A DNA stretch of 64,000 nucleotides from Gynuella sunshinyii YC6258 (GCF_000940805.1 NZ_CP007142.1:4626593-4690592); one strand, 5' to 3'. Counted from the first letter of the stretch, positions 25,859 to 35,782 are shown. A program made the numbers and translations. The notes: generated from the sequence alone by a model not told the origin.

Positions 25859-27718
25859 GTGAGCACACTGTCTTATCGTAAATGGTTAGCCCCACTCTCT
25901 TTTGCTGTTTTACTGTCAGCATGTGGAGCGGATGATTCTTCAAACAGCACTTCTGATGCAGACCAGAACCAGGATGGGTCTGCCGTCGCTGCAAAGGCAA
26001 GCTACACTATCGCGGTACTGCCGGACACCCAGAAATATGCCCGCTATTCGCCGGAACGTTACAACGCCCAAACCCAGTGGATTGCCGACAATTACAAAGA
26101 TGAAGGCATCGTGTTTACTTTGCACCTGGGAGATGTTGTTGACCGTGCAGATCAACCGGCTGAGTGGCAGTATGCCCGCCAGGCGATGGAGATTCTTGAG
26201 GCCAATGCCGAGACTCCCTACAGCATTCTCGCCGGTAATCATGACGTTATGAATGCAGGTCAATAGGATAATGAACGGACTCTTGAAAACGAGCCTTTCC
26301 TCAAAAATTTTCCGGCCACTTTGCAGGCGAGTAACTTCACTACTTTTAAAGGCACCGATAGTACTGGATTCAATAGCTATCATATTTTCTCGGCGGGTTC
26401 ACGGGAGTTTTTGGTGCTGGCGCTGGATTGGCGTGTTTCTGAAGACAGTATTGCCTGGGCTCAGGGTGTTCTTGATGCGAACCCGGACTTGCCGGCTATT
26501 TTGACGACCCATCAGTTGCTGAATATTGCCGGGGATGATGAGACGGCTATTTTTACTGACCATGGGGCATATCTCTGGGACAAATTGATCAGTAAGAACG
26601 ATCAGATTTTCCTGACCTTCAACGGTCACCATCACGGTGAAGCGATGATGGTAGCGAAAAATGCCTATGGCCGTGATGTGGTGATGGTGGTGGTGGATTA
26701 CCAATCAGGATTCTGGGGCGGCAATGGAATGATGCAGCTTGTTGGTTTCAATGAAACCGACAAAGAACTGGAATTCCATTCATTTTCTCCCTGGGTGGCG
26801 GCTATGCCGGAGAGCGAGCGTATGCCACAGGATCAATTGTCCCGCTGGGAATTTTCTGTCCCTATGAACTTCAATACCCGTTTCAACAATTTCAACCAGG
26901 AGGAAAGCGCTGATCAGCCGGGCAACATCGACGGAACTGAAGCCTATTGGATTCTCGACAACGCACATAAAATCACCACAACGGATGGCTCCGTTCAATT
27001 CCGCGATGCCTCCGGAAATGGCAACAGTCTTCATCTTGAAGCCTTTAACGATCCTCAAGGTTCACAGGAAAATTATTTCACTGTCATTTCAGACGCTCCC
27101 GCTTTTGGTAATGCTTCAGGATCAGCCAATTTTGAGGGCAACAATGCCACCGGCGGGTACTACCTGACGACCAATGGCCCGGGTTTGACCTTTACCAACA
27201 GCAGCGCAGGCAAACCCGGATATCTGCCGACTTACACGATTGAAGCGGTGGTAAAACTGAACAATTGGAAATCTGAAGACAATCAATGGTCTGCGGTACT
27301 GAATCATCGCCCCGATATCTCTCAGGTGTGTCAGTACCACGATCTGTCCTGTACTGGCGAAGATTATTCGCTGGGATTGAATATTTCATCACTCCAGGAG
27401 TTTCAGTGGGTGAGCACTGCTCAGAATGGCAGATCGGAGAGCAACTGGTCCTGGGAAATCATGGACGACTATTGGTACCACGTAGCCATTGTCAATGATG
27501 GTCAGTATGCCCAGATGTATGTCGATGGCTCTCTGGTTATGCGCACTGGTGAAAGTGTTGGTGAGCTGAATGGTTTACTGGTTGAGCCGGGTCAACCGTG
27601 GTCAATTGGTATCAGCAGCTGGCAAGGCGCAGCGGCTGATCTGTTTGCAGGCCAGATTTCGGAAGTTCGCATTAATAATCGCGCGCTGGATAGATCCGAA
27701 TGGCTTTTGAACCGTTAA
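25859..27718 (+). pseudogene. Metallophosphoesterase-LamG lipoprotein gene with one in-frame amber codon
   Basis: Starts with GTG at 25859 behind TTGGAG. A lipoprotein signal ends LLSAC, followed by a Ser/Asp-rich linker and a calcineurin-like phosphoesterase domain: VLPDTQ, HLGDVVD and LAGNHD before the stop; then TTHQLLN and FNGHHHGE after it. The C-terminal part (from about residue 360) is a concanavalin/LamG-like domain (YTIEAVVKLNNWK, VDGSLVMRTGE). TAG at 26264-26266 interrupts ...NAGQ/DNERTLENEP... in the same frame, and coding character continues unbroken for 484 codons. One base change (TAT or TAC to TAG) explains it. Without readthrough the protein loses metal-ligand His residues. 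The role, probably extracellular phosphodiester or phosphoester cleavage, is inference. Confidence 0.85.
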
Positions 27719-27749
27719 GCACTCACCGCTCCCCTGCTTAACAACCCAA

Positions 27750-27787
27750 ACAATCAACCCCCACGGCTAACGTGAGGGTTGGTTGTG
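27750..27787. terminator. Hairpin between the phosphoesterase gene and fliD
   Basis: Long stem pairing ACAATCAACCCCCACG with CGTGAGGGTTGGTTGT around a 5-nt loop, with one G-T and one mismatched pair. It lies between two convergent genes and probably serves both. Confidence 0.65.
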
Positions 27788-27847
27788 TTTGATGCTGCCC
27801 GTCCATACAGAGCACCGAGGCACGATATTCTGATGGCAGGTATCAGA

Positions 27848-30800
27848 TTAATCATCGCTTGAGTTCATGGATTCAAACTGTTGAGCCAGGTAATCCTCAG
27901 TGGTGTTCAGTGTTGAGATGAGCGCATCGTTATAAATGAAGCTCGCCGACAAACGCTCGTAGTACGCGTCCATACGCTTATCGAGCCTGTCTTTTTCATC
28001 TTCAAGCTGGGTCTTTTGATCATCCAGGTTGGAAAGCTTGGTTTCAATCACACCGTTGGAATCGAGCATGTCGTCCAGTATTGCGGAAAGCTCGCCAAAA
28101 ATGCCCTGTATGTAGTTCACACTGCCGCGACTGCCTGTGGTGGTACCTTCTATTTTTAAAATAATACCAGCGGCCGGGTTTTCCTCACCGGTCGCGTCTT
28201 TGCCGTCTACTCCGGCAGTCGCACTGGACATTCCCAGTATTGAAGACAGTCCATCCGATATCGACGTCAGCCTGACGGTTGAGTCTGTGCCGGTAGAGAC
28301 TGAGAAAATGCCAAAAATAGCCGTGTCTTCGTCATATTTGATATCGACAGCGAGATCTTTTTCAGACAGATTTTTATCCGCATTAATTTGTTCTTTGATT
28401 TCAGCGATCAGGTCGTCGGAGCTGGCGTAGGTGCCTTCAGTGAGGGTGATATCCTGTGATTCAACGCCATCCACCTTTATCCTGAAAGTCTTGTTACTGC
28501 TGTCAATCACGACAGCACTGCTGAAATCTGCCCCGGGATCTCCCAATACGTAGCCATTGGTTGCAGCTTCATCGCCCTTGCCAGCGGTCAGATACTGTCC
28601 CTTACCGGTTGCCTTGATCCCATTTATGGTCCCTTCAACATCAACACCGACAGCACCTTCTGCACTGGAGGAGTCGGTAGGATACAACCCCAACAACGCC
28701 GCAGCACTGACGCTGGGATTGGAAATATCGACGGTGGTGTTGTTATCAAACTTGATCAAAAAGCCACCGTTTCCATCACTGTTCTGGCTGTAGCTGACCG
28801 TTGACTGGGAGTCAAAACCGACATAAGAACCCAGTGACAAACCAAAGGCGTTGAAGCCATTGAGGTTTGGGCTGCCGGTGGTCAAACCCAAAGTAGCGGT
28901 GGTGTTGGCATCTGCTGAGGAAACATAAATGGATGCATCGGCACCAAATGTGGCAGAGGTTTTCTCTCCGTTTTTGGAAACTGTTTCGAAGTAAATCTGA
29001 TTTGAGTCATCGAGTTTGGCCACGATGTCTCCAGCGGCAAATACGCCACCGCCATTATAGTTGGCCAACGTAGTATCTAACTGGCCCTGAATGTAGGCCA
29101 GAGTATCCTCGACACTGGTGCTGACATCATCGTCCAGTGTTACGGTTAGTTCCTGTCCATCCACCGTCAGAGAGAAGGTTGAAGGCGACGCACTGAAATC
29201 AATACCGGCATTAATAGCGGCTCCGGGTGTTGTGGTGTCGCCCTGCCCATCGGACAGAATCTGGATTTCCTGATTGCTACCGGTATTGGCGGTGGACAGC
29301 ACCAGGCCATTGGATGAAAGACTGGCAACGACATTACCGGCATCACCTCCCATGGCAGCATCAATGGCATTTTGTATGGATGTCAGGTTGTCGGTATCAA
29401 AGGTGTCCACCAATACGTCATATTGGGTGCCATTCCAGTCGAAGGAAAAACCGTAAGCATTGGTGCCAAAATCGATATCGCTGCTCAAATCCACCAGGCC
29501 TTTAACGGTCTGTGCGGCCTGTGCGCCAGCAGCGATATTGGCATCTCCATTGATGGCGCTCTGAATCGCCGCCGCCAGATCATCTCCGGTCTCGTAGGTA
29601 CCGGCTGGAACAGTCACGGTGCCGGATTCGACTGTACCAAAACTGTTGCTGTAGTCGATCTCAAAAGTTGTGCCGGCCGGAACGGTCACGCCACTGGTCG
29701 AAGTGCCAGCCGCATCCCCCAAACCTAAAAAGTCCATATTGGAAGCGACGACATTGGTCAGTTCCAGGGTCTGACTGCCGGCTTCCGGGGTGCTGCTGAA
29801 TACTATTCGACCGGCGCTGGTGAACGATGCCGTTACTACACCGGCCAAACCTGCTGAAGCCAGTTCTGAATTGATATAAGACAGCATGTCATCACGGGTA
29901 CGATCAGTGGTGACTTCACCATTGGTATTCACCACGTCACTCATGTCTTCATCCAGAGTGATGGAATACGTGCCATCGTTGGCTGCCGTGCCAGACAATA
30001 CCAGATCAAATGTCATGGTGTTGGATGAGAAGTCATAGGAGTCTTTCTCGGATATAGCCCCACTCCCCGGCGCGGTCGTTGCGCCAAATGCGGTATCTGA
30101 CAGGGATGAGAAAAAGCTGCCATTGACTCCACCCTGCCCGGGCGCCCCAATGCCCAGAGTATTGGAAACAGTGGCATCCAGGTTGGAAAATGACAGTGAA
30201 CTGGCACTGCCATATTTACTGGAGGTAAATTCAAGCCGCTGTTCTGAACTGTTAAATTCAACCGAAATGCTGCTGCCGCTTTCGCTGATCGTGGAGTTAT
30301 TGTTAATCGCGCTCTGTATCATCAGAGCCAGCTCATCGCCGCTGCTGTACTGACCATGTTCAAGAGTAATGGCTGCACTTGTACCATTCAGGTTGACGGT
30401 AAAGCTATCGTTTGATCCGCCGATGACCACACTCGAGGCGAAATCAAAGGCATCCACTGACAGACCCTCAACCTTGGCCTGGGTGGCTGCCTGGGTGATC
30501 TCGACATCGTAGCTGCCTGGCTGTGCAGTTCTCCCCAGAGAAATGATACTGACCAGGGAATCTGTTGCGGTTTTGGAGTTAGCCAGAACACCCGCCACAT
30601 TATTGGCATCGTCCTGCAGTGCTGTTTCAAAAACTGATGAGTTGAAAACCAGTTTATAGTCGTCGTCTTTATTCGTGGTAATACCGATATCGGCCAACGA
30701 TTGGTAGTCTCCACCCAAACCGTCCACCACGCTCAACAGCGTACGTTTGACTTGATACTGAATGCTTCTGAGTGTGGAATCTCCCAACAGAATGCCGGTT

Positions 30801-31765
30801 TTGACATCTTCTTCATCATCGCTTTCTTCAAATGCGGTCAGGGTGTCGTATATGTCTTTATAGTCATTATAGGCAGAAATAAAGGCTTCCATATCTTCAG
30901 AAGCTGCAGACACATCACGGGCAACCGTTAAGGTGACATCTTTGCCATCAGTATCGGATGTCAAATTCAAGGTGACACCTTTAATGACCTCTGTCAGCTG
31001 GTTGCTCTCGCTGGTAATACTGAGTCCGTTCACCTTCAGCGCCGCAGACTGGGCAGCCTGTGTTTCCATCATGTTACTGTTTTCGTCGTTCTGTGCGGAG
31101 TTATAAGCAAGGGACTGCAGACCGGCATCACCATTCACAGTAATTTCCATACTGTTGCTTTCACCGGTTTCATCAGACGTGAGCAGCAGGCGATATCCCT
31201 GGCCGTCGTTAACAATGGAAGCCGTAACACCACCGTCCGCCTTGTTGATGGCATCGCGAATACCCGCCAGCGTGTTATTGGAGCTGTCTATTTTTAAATT
31301 GATGATGCCGGCATCTGCATTCTGGGTAAAACTGTCGTAGTCACCGGTGTTGGCATCGTACGTAGTCGAGCCAAACTTAATCGTCATTGTGCCTGTGCCA
31401 ACTGAGTCTGTGATAGAGGTGTAACGCTGGCTGGCAAGAGTATGTGCCTTGGCGATAGAACTGATATTTAAGCTGTAGGTACCGGTAATCGCGGTACTTG
31501 AGGTCGTTGCAGACAGTACCGAAGAATCAGATGCGGATGCGGTGGTTTTGGTGATAGTGGAGGATTCAGCCAATGCGTTGGCCGCTGAGTACAGATTGTC
31601 GAGTACACTTTGAACAGCACCATACGCCGTTATCCGGGCATCGATAACAGCTTCTTTTTGATCCAGGCGCAAATCAGACGCTTCACGCTCTGACGCAATA
31701 ATGCTGTCAAGCAGTTCGGTCGTCAGCAGACCAGACCCCACGCCCAATGACCCTATGCTAGCCAT
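27848..31765 (-). CDS. fliD: Giant flagellar filament cap protein FliD
   Basis: 1305 residues, two to three times the usual 450-670. The N-terminal FliD domain is normal (SIGSLGVGSGLLTTELLDSI, TYSLNISSIAKAHTLASQRY). The first half of the C-terminal domain (FISAYNDYKDIYDTL, LLGDSTLRSIQYQVKRTL, LADIGITTNKDD) ends near residue 395, and the last part (GSRGSVNYIQGIFGELS, YYERLSASFIYNDALISTL, YLAQQFESMNSS) resumes near 1210. About 800 residues of Ser/Thr/Asp/Gly-rich beta-type sequence lie between. This insert has repeated units of the type xSSxVIxxSNxxFxxxxxG...GxYxSxDxLxxxIxxxIN at about 438, 710 and 1078. FliD caps the filament and folds flagellin. Confidence 0.95.
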   Translation of the reverse strand: MASIGSLGVGSGLLTTELLDSIIASEREASDLRLDQKEAVIDARITAYGAVQSVLDNLYSAANALAESSTITKTTASASDSSVLSATTSSTAITGTYSLNISSIAKAHTLASQRYTSITDSVGTGTMTIKFGSTTYDANTGDYDSFTQNADAGIINLKIDSSNNTLAGIRDAINKADGGVTASIVNDGQGYRLLLTSDETGESNSMEITVNGDAGLQSLAYNSAQNDENSNMMETQAAQSAALKVNGLSITSESNQLTEVIKGVTLNLTSDTDGKDVTLTVARDVSAASEDMEAFISAYNDYKDIYDTLTAFEESDDEEDVKTGILLGDSTLRSIQYQVKRTLLSVVDGLGGDYQSLADIGITTNKDDDYKLVFNSSVFETALQDDANNVAGVLANSKTATDSLVSIISLGRTAQPGSYDVEITQAATQAKVEGLSVDAFDFASSVVIGGSNDSFTVNLNGTSAAITLEHGQYSSGDELALMIQSAINNNSTISESGSSISVEFNSSEQRLEFTSSKYGSASSLSFSNLDATVSNTLGIGAPGQGGVNGSFFSSLSDTAFGATTAPGSGAISEKDSYDFSSNTMTFDLVLSGTAANDGTYSITLDEDMSDVVNTNGEVTTDRTRDDMLSYINSELASAGLAGVVTASFTSAGRIVFSSTPEAGSQTLELTNVVASNMDFLGLGDAAGTSTSGVTVPAGTTFEIDYSNSFGTVESGTVTVPAGTYETGDDLAAAIQSAINGDANIAAGAQAAQTVKGLVDLSSDIDFGTNAYGFSFDWNGTQYDVLVDTFDTDNLTSIQNAIDAAMGGDAGNVVASLSSNGLVLSTANTGSNQEIQILSDGQGDTTTPGAAINAGIDFSASPSTFSLTVDGQELTVTLDDDVSTSVEDTLAYIQGQLDTTLANYNGGGVFAAGDIVAKLDDSNQIYFETVSKNGEKTSATFGADASIYVSSADANTTATLGLTTGSPNLNGFNAFGLSLGSYVGFDSQSTVSYSQNSDGNGGFLIKFDNNTTVDISNPSVSAAALLGLYPTDSSSAEGAVGVDVEGTINGIKATGKGQYLTAGKGDEAATNGYVLGDPGADFSSAVVIDSSNKTFRIKVDGVESQDITLTEGTYASSDDLIAEIKEQINADKNLSEKDLAVDIKYDEDTAIFGIFSVSTGTDSTVRLTSISDGLSSILGMSSATAGVDGKDATGEENPAAGIILKIEGTTTGSRGSVNYIQGIFGELSAILDDMLDSNGVIETKLSNLDDQKTQLEDEKDRLDKRMDAYYERLSASFIYNDALISTLNTTEDYLAQQFESMNSSDD

Positions 31766-31803
31766 GGTTTTTACCTACCCTAAGAAAGATGACATCAACG
31801 TTA

Positions 31804-31830
31804 ATATCGGCAGCCAGGCAAAGTTCTTGA
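31804..31830 (-). promoter_or_regulatory. Sigma-28 (FliA) promoter candidate for fliD
   Basis: Minus strand TCAAGAAC, 11 bp, GCCGATAT, compared with consensus TAAAGTTT-N11-GCCGATAA. The -10 matches 7 of 8 and the spacing is exact; the -35 is weaker. The leader would be about 30 nt. Confidence 0.6.
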
Positions 31831-31953
31831 TGATTGCCTTGTAACCAGTTGTAGTTTTATGAACTGATATATCGTTAAGCACCTTTTAAGCCAATCGGAT
31901 CAAAAACAATCCATAGCCCGGTGTACTTTTTGACGTGCCAGAATCCTTTTGAC

Positions 31954-31980
31954 ACAAAAAAGCCGGCGTGCTGCCGGCTT
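31954..31980 (-). terminator. Terminator after flaG
   Basis: AAGCCGGC / GCCGGCTT (31960-31967, 31973-31980) with a 5-nt loop and six T on the minus strand. It separates fliC-flaG from fliD. Confidence 0.85.
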
Positions 31981-31998
31981 TGATTTCACCTTCGTTCT

Positions 31999-32388
31999 CT
32001 ACACTCTTGCTGAGAATAAGACTGAAGGTTCCTGCTCATTTAGTCGCTTTGCCAAAGAAACCATTTCCTCACTGGGTATCTGACGAATCAGCTCTTCAGT
32101 TTCAGCATCGTATACGCTGATTACGGTAATACCGGCTTCTTCATCCATTTTAAAGTTCAGACCACGTTGTTCATTCTGCATATAGTCCTGTAATTTGGCT
32201 ATAGCATCATCAACCATGCGCTGTTCTTCTACCGTTGCTGCTGTTTCCTTCTTAACAATACGGTCAACATCGACCTCTTTCCCTTTCTCCGCTGGCAAAC
32301 TATTGCCGCCATTCACAGATCCTTTGGGTGCCGAGGACTGAGGCCGAGCATTGGCTTCAAACACATTCGAAGTTCGTATATCGCTCAT
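31999..32388 (-). CDS. flaG: FlaG family protein
   Basis: 129 residues with the conserved FlaG C-terminus (VDDAIAKLQDYMQNEQRGLNFKMDEEAGITVISVYDAETEELIRQIPSEEM). The N-terminal 50 residues are polar and variable. FlaG is linked to filament length control in Pseudomonas and Vibrio; its mechanism is not settled. It lies between fliC and fliD, the normal position, 78 bp after fliC with a strong hairpin in the gap. Confidence 0.92.
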   Translation of the reverse strand: MSDIRTSNVFEANARPQSSAPKGSVNGGNSLPAEKGKEVDVDRIVKKETAATVEEQRMVDDAIAKLQDYMQNEQRGLNFKMDEEAGITVISVYDAETEELIRQIPSEEMVSLAKRLNEQEPSVLFSARV

Positions 32389-32426
32389 ATTCCACCTCGT
32401 CGCTACCTTAGTTCACAACTTTTTGA

Positions 32427-32456
32427 GAAGCTGCCTTTAGTATATCAGGCAGCTTC
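32427..32456 (-). repeat. Strong hairpin between fliC and flaG
   Basis: GAAGCTGCCT / AGGCAGCTTC, a perfect 10-bp stem with a 10-nt loop, just after the fliC stop. On the minus strand no T run follows, so it is not a standard terminator. It may protect the flagellin mRNA 3' end while letting some transcription reach flaG. Confidence 0.6.
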
Positions 32457-32466
32457 ATTTTGTTGA

Positions 32467-35400
32467 TTAACCAAGAAGTGACAGCACCTGCTGCGGCTGC
32501 TGGTTAGCCTGTGCCAGAACAGAGATACCGGCCTGTTGCAGAACCTGCGTACGACTGAGTTCTGCAGTTTCAGCGGCAAAGTCAGCATCTTTAATACGCG
32601 AGTTCGCAGATGTCAGGTTTTCAGAGGTGATCTCCAGGTTACTGACAGTTGATTCAAACCGGTTTTGCAAAGCACCCAGTTCGGCACGCTGACTGGATAC
32701 AGTCTGCAATGCGTTATCGATCGCTTTGATAGCATCCTGAGCACCCTGGAAGGTTGAGATATCAATATCTTTCAGGAAGGTACCGTCTGTACCACCGCCG
32801 TAAGTACCAGACTGCAGACCCAATGAGGCCAGCTCATCTTTACCGTTGGTGCCAACAGAGACATCAATGGCAGAAGCAGATGTCAGTTTGACTGTACCGT
32901 AAGTGGTTTCGTAGGTTCTGGCTTCTGCGTTAGTACCGTTGGAAGTATCTCCCAAGCCAAATGTGCTTTCCCCGATACCGTCTTCTGCAGCATCCAGACC
33001 CATGATTGCACCAATTGATGCAGAGTTACCGGATTTGTCGTCGATCGCAACAGAGATATTCCGTCCATCCGCAGCTTCCAGAGTAATGGAAACCCCGTTA
33101 TCGACGGCGCGAACACCTGTTTCACCAGACTTCTGGTTAATCGCATCGATGGTATCGGCTTTGGCCTTGTCTGCATCCAAAGTACCGGAGCTGTCGTTCT
33201 GCAGGGTAATCGTACCAACAGAGACACCGTTGATGTACAGACCGGCCTGATCGCCTTCTTTAAATACATCATTGGCAATCGAAGTGGCAGCAGCAGTACC
33301 GTCGCCACCGGTAACCTGAGTGGCATTCACTTCAGCGGTAACACCGGTTTCATCTGATACTGAGTTAATGGCTGCGGCAACAGAAATAGCACTCAGGCTT
33401 TTATCTGAAGAGTAGATCGAGGTAGAACCATCGCTCGCGTAAACAGCACTGGCTGTATCTTCACCACCGGAAGGAGCCGGAACACCCACACCGTTCAATA
33501 CCAGGTCACCATCATCCAACCCGTTCACAGTCGCAGCTGCAGTCAAGGTTTCTGAAGCAACTGTATCACTGTTAAACAGTTTGGATACCTGAGTAGCATC
33601 ACTCAGGGTCATACTGACCTGCTTATTGGAAGATGTTGAAATAGCCAGGTTACCAGTGACATACAGGTCCGCCGTTTCAACGTCTTCGGCCGCAACAGTG
33701 GTTCCGTCTGGTTTGACGTATGCACCTTGCAGGTTACCCGCATCAGCAGTGGTACCACCAATGGAAACAGCTTCACCGCTGTAGTTGTGTACAGTCAGTA
33801 CAACACCATCGCCAGCAGAGTTCAGTTCAGCACTGACTTCCAGCCCGATTGAGCTGTAATCTGTTGAGTTGATCGCATCGGCCAGCTCTGCCAATCCGTT
33901 ACCGGATGCAACATCACCGACAACCGCCGCAACAGTCGTAGCCGTTGTTTCTGTCTCCAGATCAAAGGTATCCCCTTGAGCCAGGTTACCAGCACTCATG
34001 CTCAGTTCGACAGTAAACTCTTCATAGGCAACCACATCGGTAACCCCATCAGCCGCCAGCTGAGTATTCATCTCAGCAGTGACCTCAGCCAGATTAAGCG
34101 CTGCAGCAGAAGTCACACCGCTGGAAACCTCTGAGCCATCAACTGCAAAAGAGAATGCTGTTACCGCACCAGCATCATTGGTGGCAGCCGCAGCAATACG
34201 ATCAGCATCCAGAATCTGGGTAGCTGACGCAGTCACTTCAAGCGCGGTTTCGGAATAGCTCACGGACTGTTTGTTGGATACCAGAGCTGCCGTTGAGCTG
34301 GTATAGGTTCCAGCAACCAGACCAGCATTGGCCAGGTCACCACGGCCCGTATCATTACCACCTTCAACGACAATTTCGTCAGTACCGGCATTGGCGATTA
34401 AGGTGTAACCACCTTCATAAGTACCCGCTGATGCCTGGGCGGCATTGTTGGTGACAGATGCTGTGCTGGTAGTGAAGGAGTTTGCGGCTGCACCAGTATC
34501 CAATGAGTTGTATTGCCCACCAACGGCCAGACCAGTCGCAGCAGCAATTTCATTCAGAGTGTAGTTGGATGAACCGGCTGTTTTGACGAAAGAGCTGCCA
34601 GCAGTATTGGTCAGGTTGTCAAAACCCAGGGTAATGTTCCGTCCGTCCGCTGCGGTCAAAGTCACACCGCCGGAGTCAGATCCGGAGTCTGATGCAACAA
34701 TACCAGTCTGGTCTGATACTGCATTGATGGCTTCAACCACTGAAGCACGGGATGAAGAGGCATCGTTAGTGGTCTGAATGTCGATTTCAACGCCGTTCAG
34801 GGAGATGGTACCGCTCATGGCCGTTGCGGTCATTGAGGTACCAGCTACTTCGTTTTCGTTAACGACTGCACTGACACCGGTTTGGTCAGAAACCGCATTG
34901 ATGGCAGCTACTTTAGCGATCGCACTGGCGGCTTTATTGTAAGTGGATGAATTATCATCAGACGCGCTACTGGCGGAAACAGCCACGCCATTGATGGTCA
35001 GGTCACCATTGGAAATGGCACTGGAGCTACCAATTGCAGAAACACCGGCTGTGGATGATGAACCCAGTTTTCCGGCAGTTAATTCAGAGATATTAACTTC
35101 AATGGTATCACCGGCATTGGCACCGATCTGGAAAACTCCGGAGAACGTTCCATCCAACAGGTTACGACCGTTAAATGTGGTTTCTTCGGCAGTACGGGAG
35201 ATCTCTTCAACCAGCTGCTCTACCTCGGCCTGCAGAGCGACCCGGTCATCTTCAGAGTTGGTGGCGTTGGAAGACTGAACCGCCAGTTCCCGAATACGCT
35301 GCAGGTTTTCAGTCATGGCACCCAGTGCACCTTCTGCAGTCTGGGCCAGAGAAACACCGTCACCGGCGTTGGAAATTGCAACACTAAGACCACTGATCTG

Positions 35401-35568
35401 GGAGTCAAACTTGGTGGAAATCGCCAGACCCGCCGCATCGTCTTTGGCGCTGTTAATACGCAGACCGGAAGACAACCGTTGCAGAGCCGTTTGGTTAGCA
35501 CTTTGCGAAGTATTCAAGTTGCGCTGTGCTGTCAAAGAAGCAATGTTGGTATTAATAATTTGAGGCAT
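32467..35568 (-). CDS. fliC: Giant flagellin
   Basis: 1033 residues, about twice the usual 280-550. Conserved D0/D1 ends are intact: residues 1-175 (MPQIINTNIASLTAQRNLN, SGLRINSAKDDAAGLAI) and about the last 100 (RFESTVSNLEITSENLTSANSRIKDADFA, ending QQVLSLLG). The roughly 750-residue middle is Ala/Ser/Thr/Asp-rich and holds repeated flagellin IN-type units: AAINAVSDQTGVSA near 221, EAINAVSDQTGIVA near 279, AAINSVSDETGVTA and DAINQKSGETGVRA around 730-815, each pair ending in AADGRNI. The middle would form an enlarged outer domain on the filament surface. SD AAGGAG precedes the ATG. The chaperone is FliS (13757-14158). Confidence 0.97.
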   Translation of the reverse strand: MPQIINTNIASLTAQRNLNTSQSANQTALQRLSSGLRINSAKDDAAGLAISTKFDSQISGLSVAISNAGDGVSLAQTAEGALGAMTENLQRIRELAVQSSNATNSEDDRVALQAEVEQLVEEISRTAEETTFNGRNLLDGTFSGVFQIGANAGDTIEVNISELTAGKLGSSSTAGVSAIGSSSAISNGDLTINGVAVSASSASDDNSSTYNKAASAIAKVAAINAVSDQTGVSAVVNENEVAGTSMTATAMSGTISLNGVEIDIQTTNDASSSRASVVEAINAVSDQTGIVASDSGSDSGGVTLTAADGRNITLGFDNLTNTAGSSFVKTAGSSNYTLNEIAAATGLAVGGQYNSLDTGAAANSFTTSTASVTNNAAQASAGTYEGGYTLIANAGTDEIVVEGGNDTGRGDLANAGLVAGTYTSSTAALVSNKQSVSYSETALEVTASATQILDADRIAAAATNDAGAVTAFSFAVDGSEVSSGVTSAAALNLAEVTAEMNTQLAADGVTDVVAYEEFTVELSMSAGNLAQGDTFDLETETTATTVAAVVGDVASGNGLAELADAINSTDYSSIGLEVSAELNSAGDGVVLTVHNYSGEAVSIGGTTADAGNLQGAYVKPDGTTVAAEDVETADLYVTGNLAISTSSNKQVSMTLSDATQVSKLFNSDTVASETLTAAATVNGLDDGDLVLNGVGVPAPSGGEDTASAVYASDGSTSIYSSDKSLSAISVAAAINSVSDETGVTAEVNATQVTGGDGTAAATSIANDVFKEGDQAGLYINGVSVGTITLQNDSSGTLDADKAKADTIDAINQKSGETGVRAVDNGVSITLEAADGRNISVAIDDKSGNSASIGAIMGLDAAEDGIGESTFGLGDTSNGTNAEARTYETTYGTVKLTSASAIDVSVGTNGKDELASLGLQSGTYGGGTDGTFLKDIDISTFQGAQDAIKAIDNALQTVSSQRAELGALQNRFESTVSNLEITSENLTSANSRIKDADFAAETAELSRTQVLQQAGISVLAQANQQPQQVLSLLG

Positions 35569-35646
35569 GATTTACATCTCCTTCGTTGTTTAGCACAGCG
35601 GCGGTATTGCCGTTGTTGCCAACGATGTTGTTCATTCACAATGGTG

Positions 35647-35674
35647 TTAGCGGCGGGTGGAGATGATTCTTTTA
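35647..35674 (-). promoter_or_regulatory. Sigma-28 (FliA) promoter candidate for fliC
   Basis: Minus strand TAAA (35671-35674), 16 bp, GCCGCTAA (35647-35654). Consensus is TAAA-N15-GCCGATAA, so spacing is one longer and one base differs. The leader would be about 70 nt. Confidence 0.55.
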
Positions 35675-35766
35675 TATGAAATTGTTATTTTAAAATTAAT
35701 TTATATTCTTTTATAACGAACCAGTTGCCTGAAATGAAGAATAAACCGCTAAAACATCTAAACTGA

Positions 35767-35782
35767 TGGAATGACGATTGCT
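35767..35782 (+). promoter_or_regulatory. Sigma-54 promoter candidate for the FliT-like gene
   Basis: TGGAATGACGATTGCT: GG and GC 10 bp apart, with a consensus TTGCT at -12. It lies 68 bp before the ATG at 35850, pointing at it. Confidence 0.55.

Noticed and set aside
32427-32456. Stray CRISPR-like repeat near fliC
   Set aside because: Only AAGCTGCCT is shared with the CRISPR repeat; the rest and the length differ, and it is explained as a hairpin.
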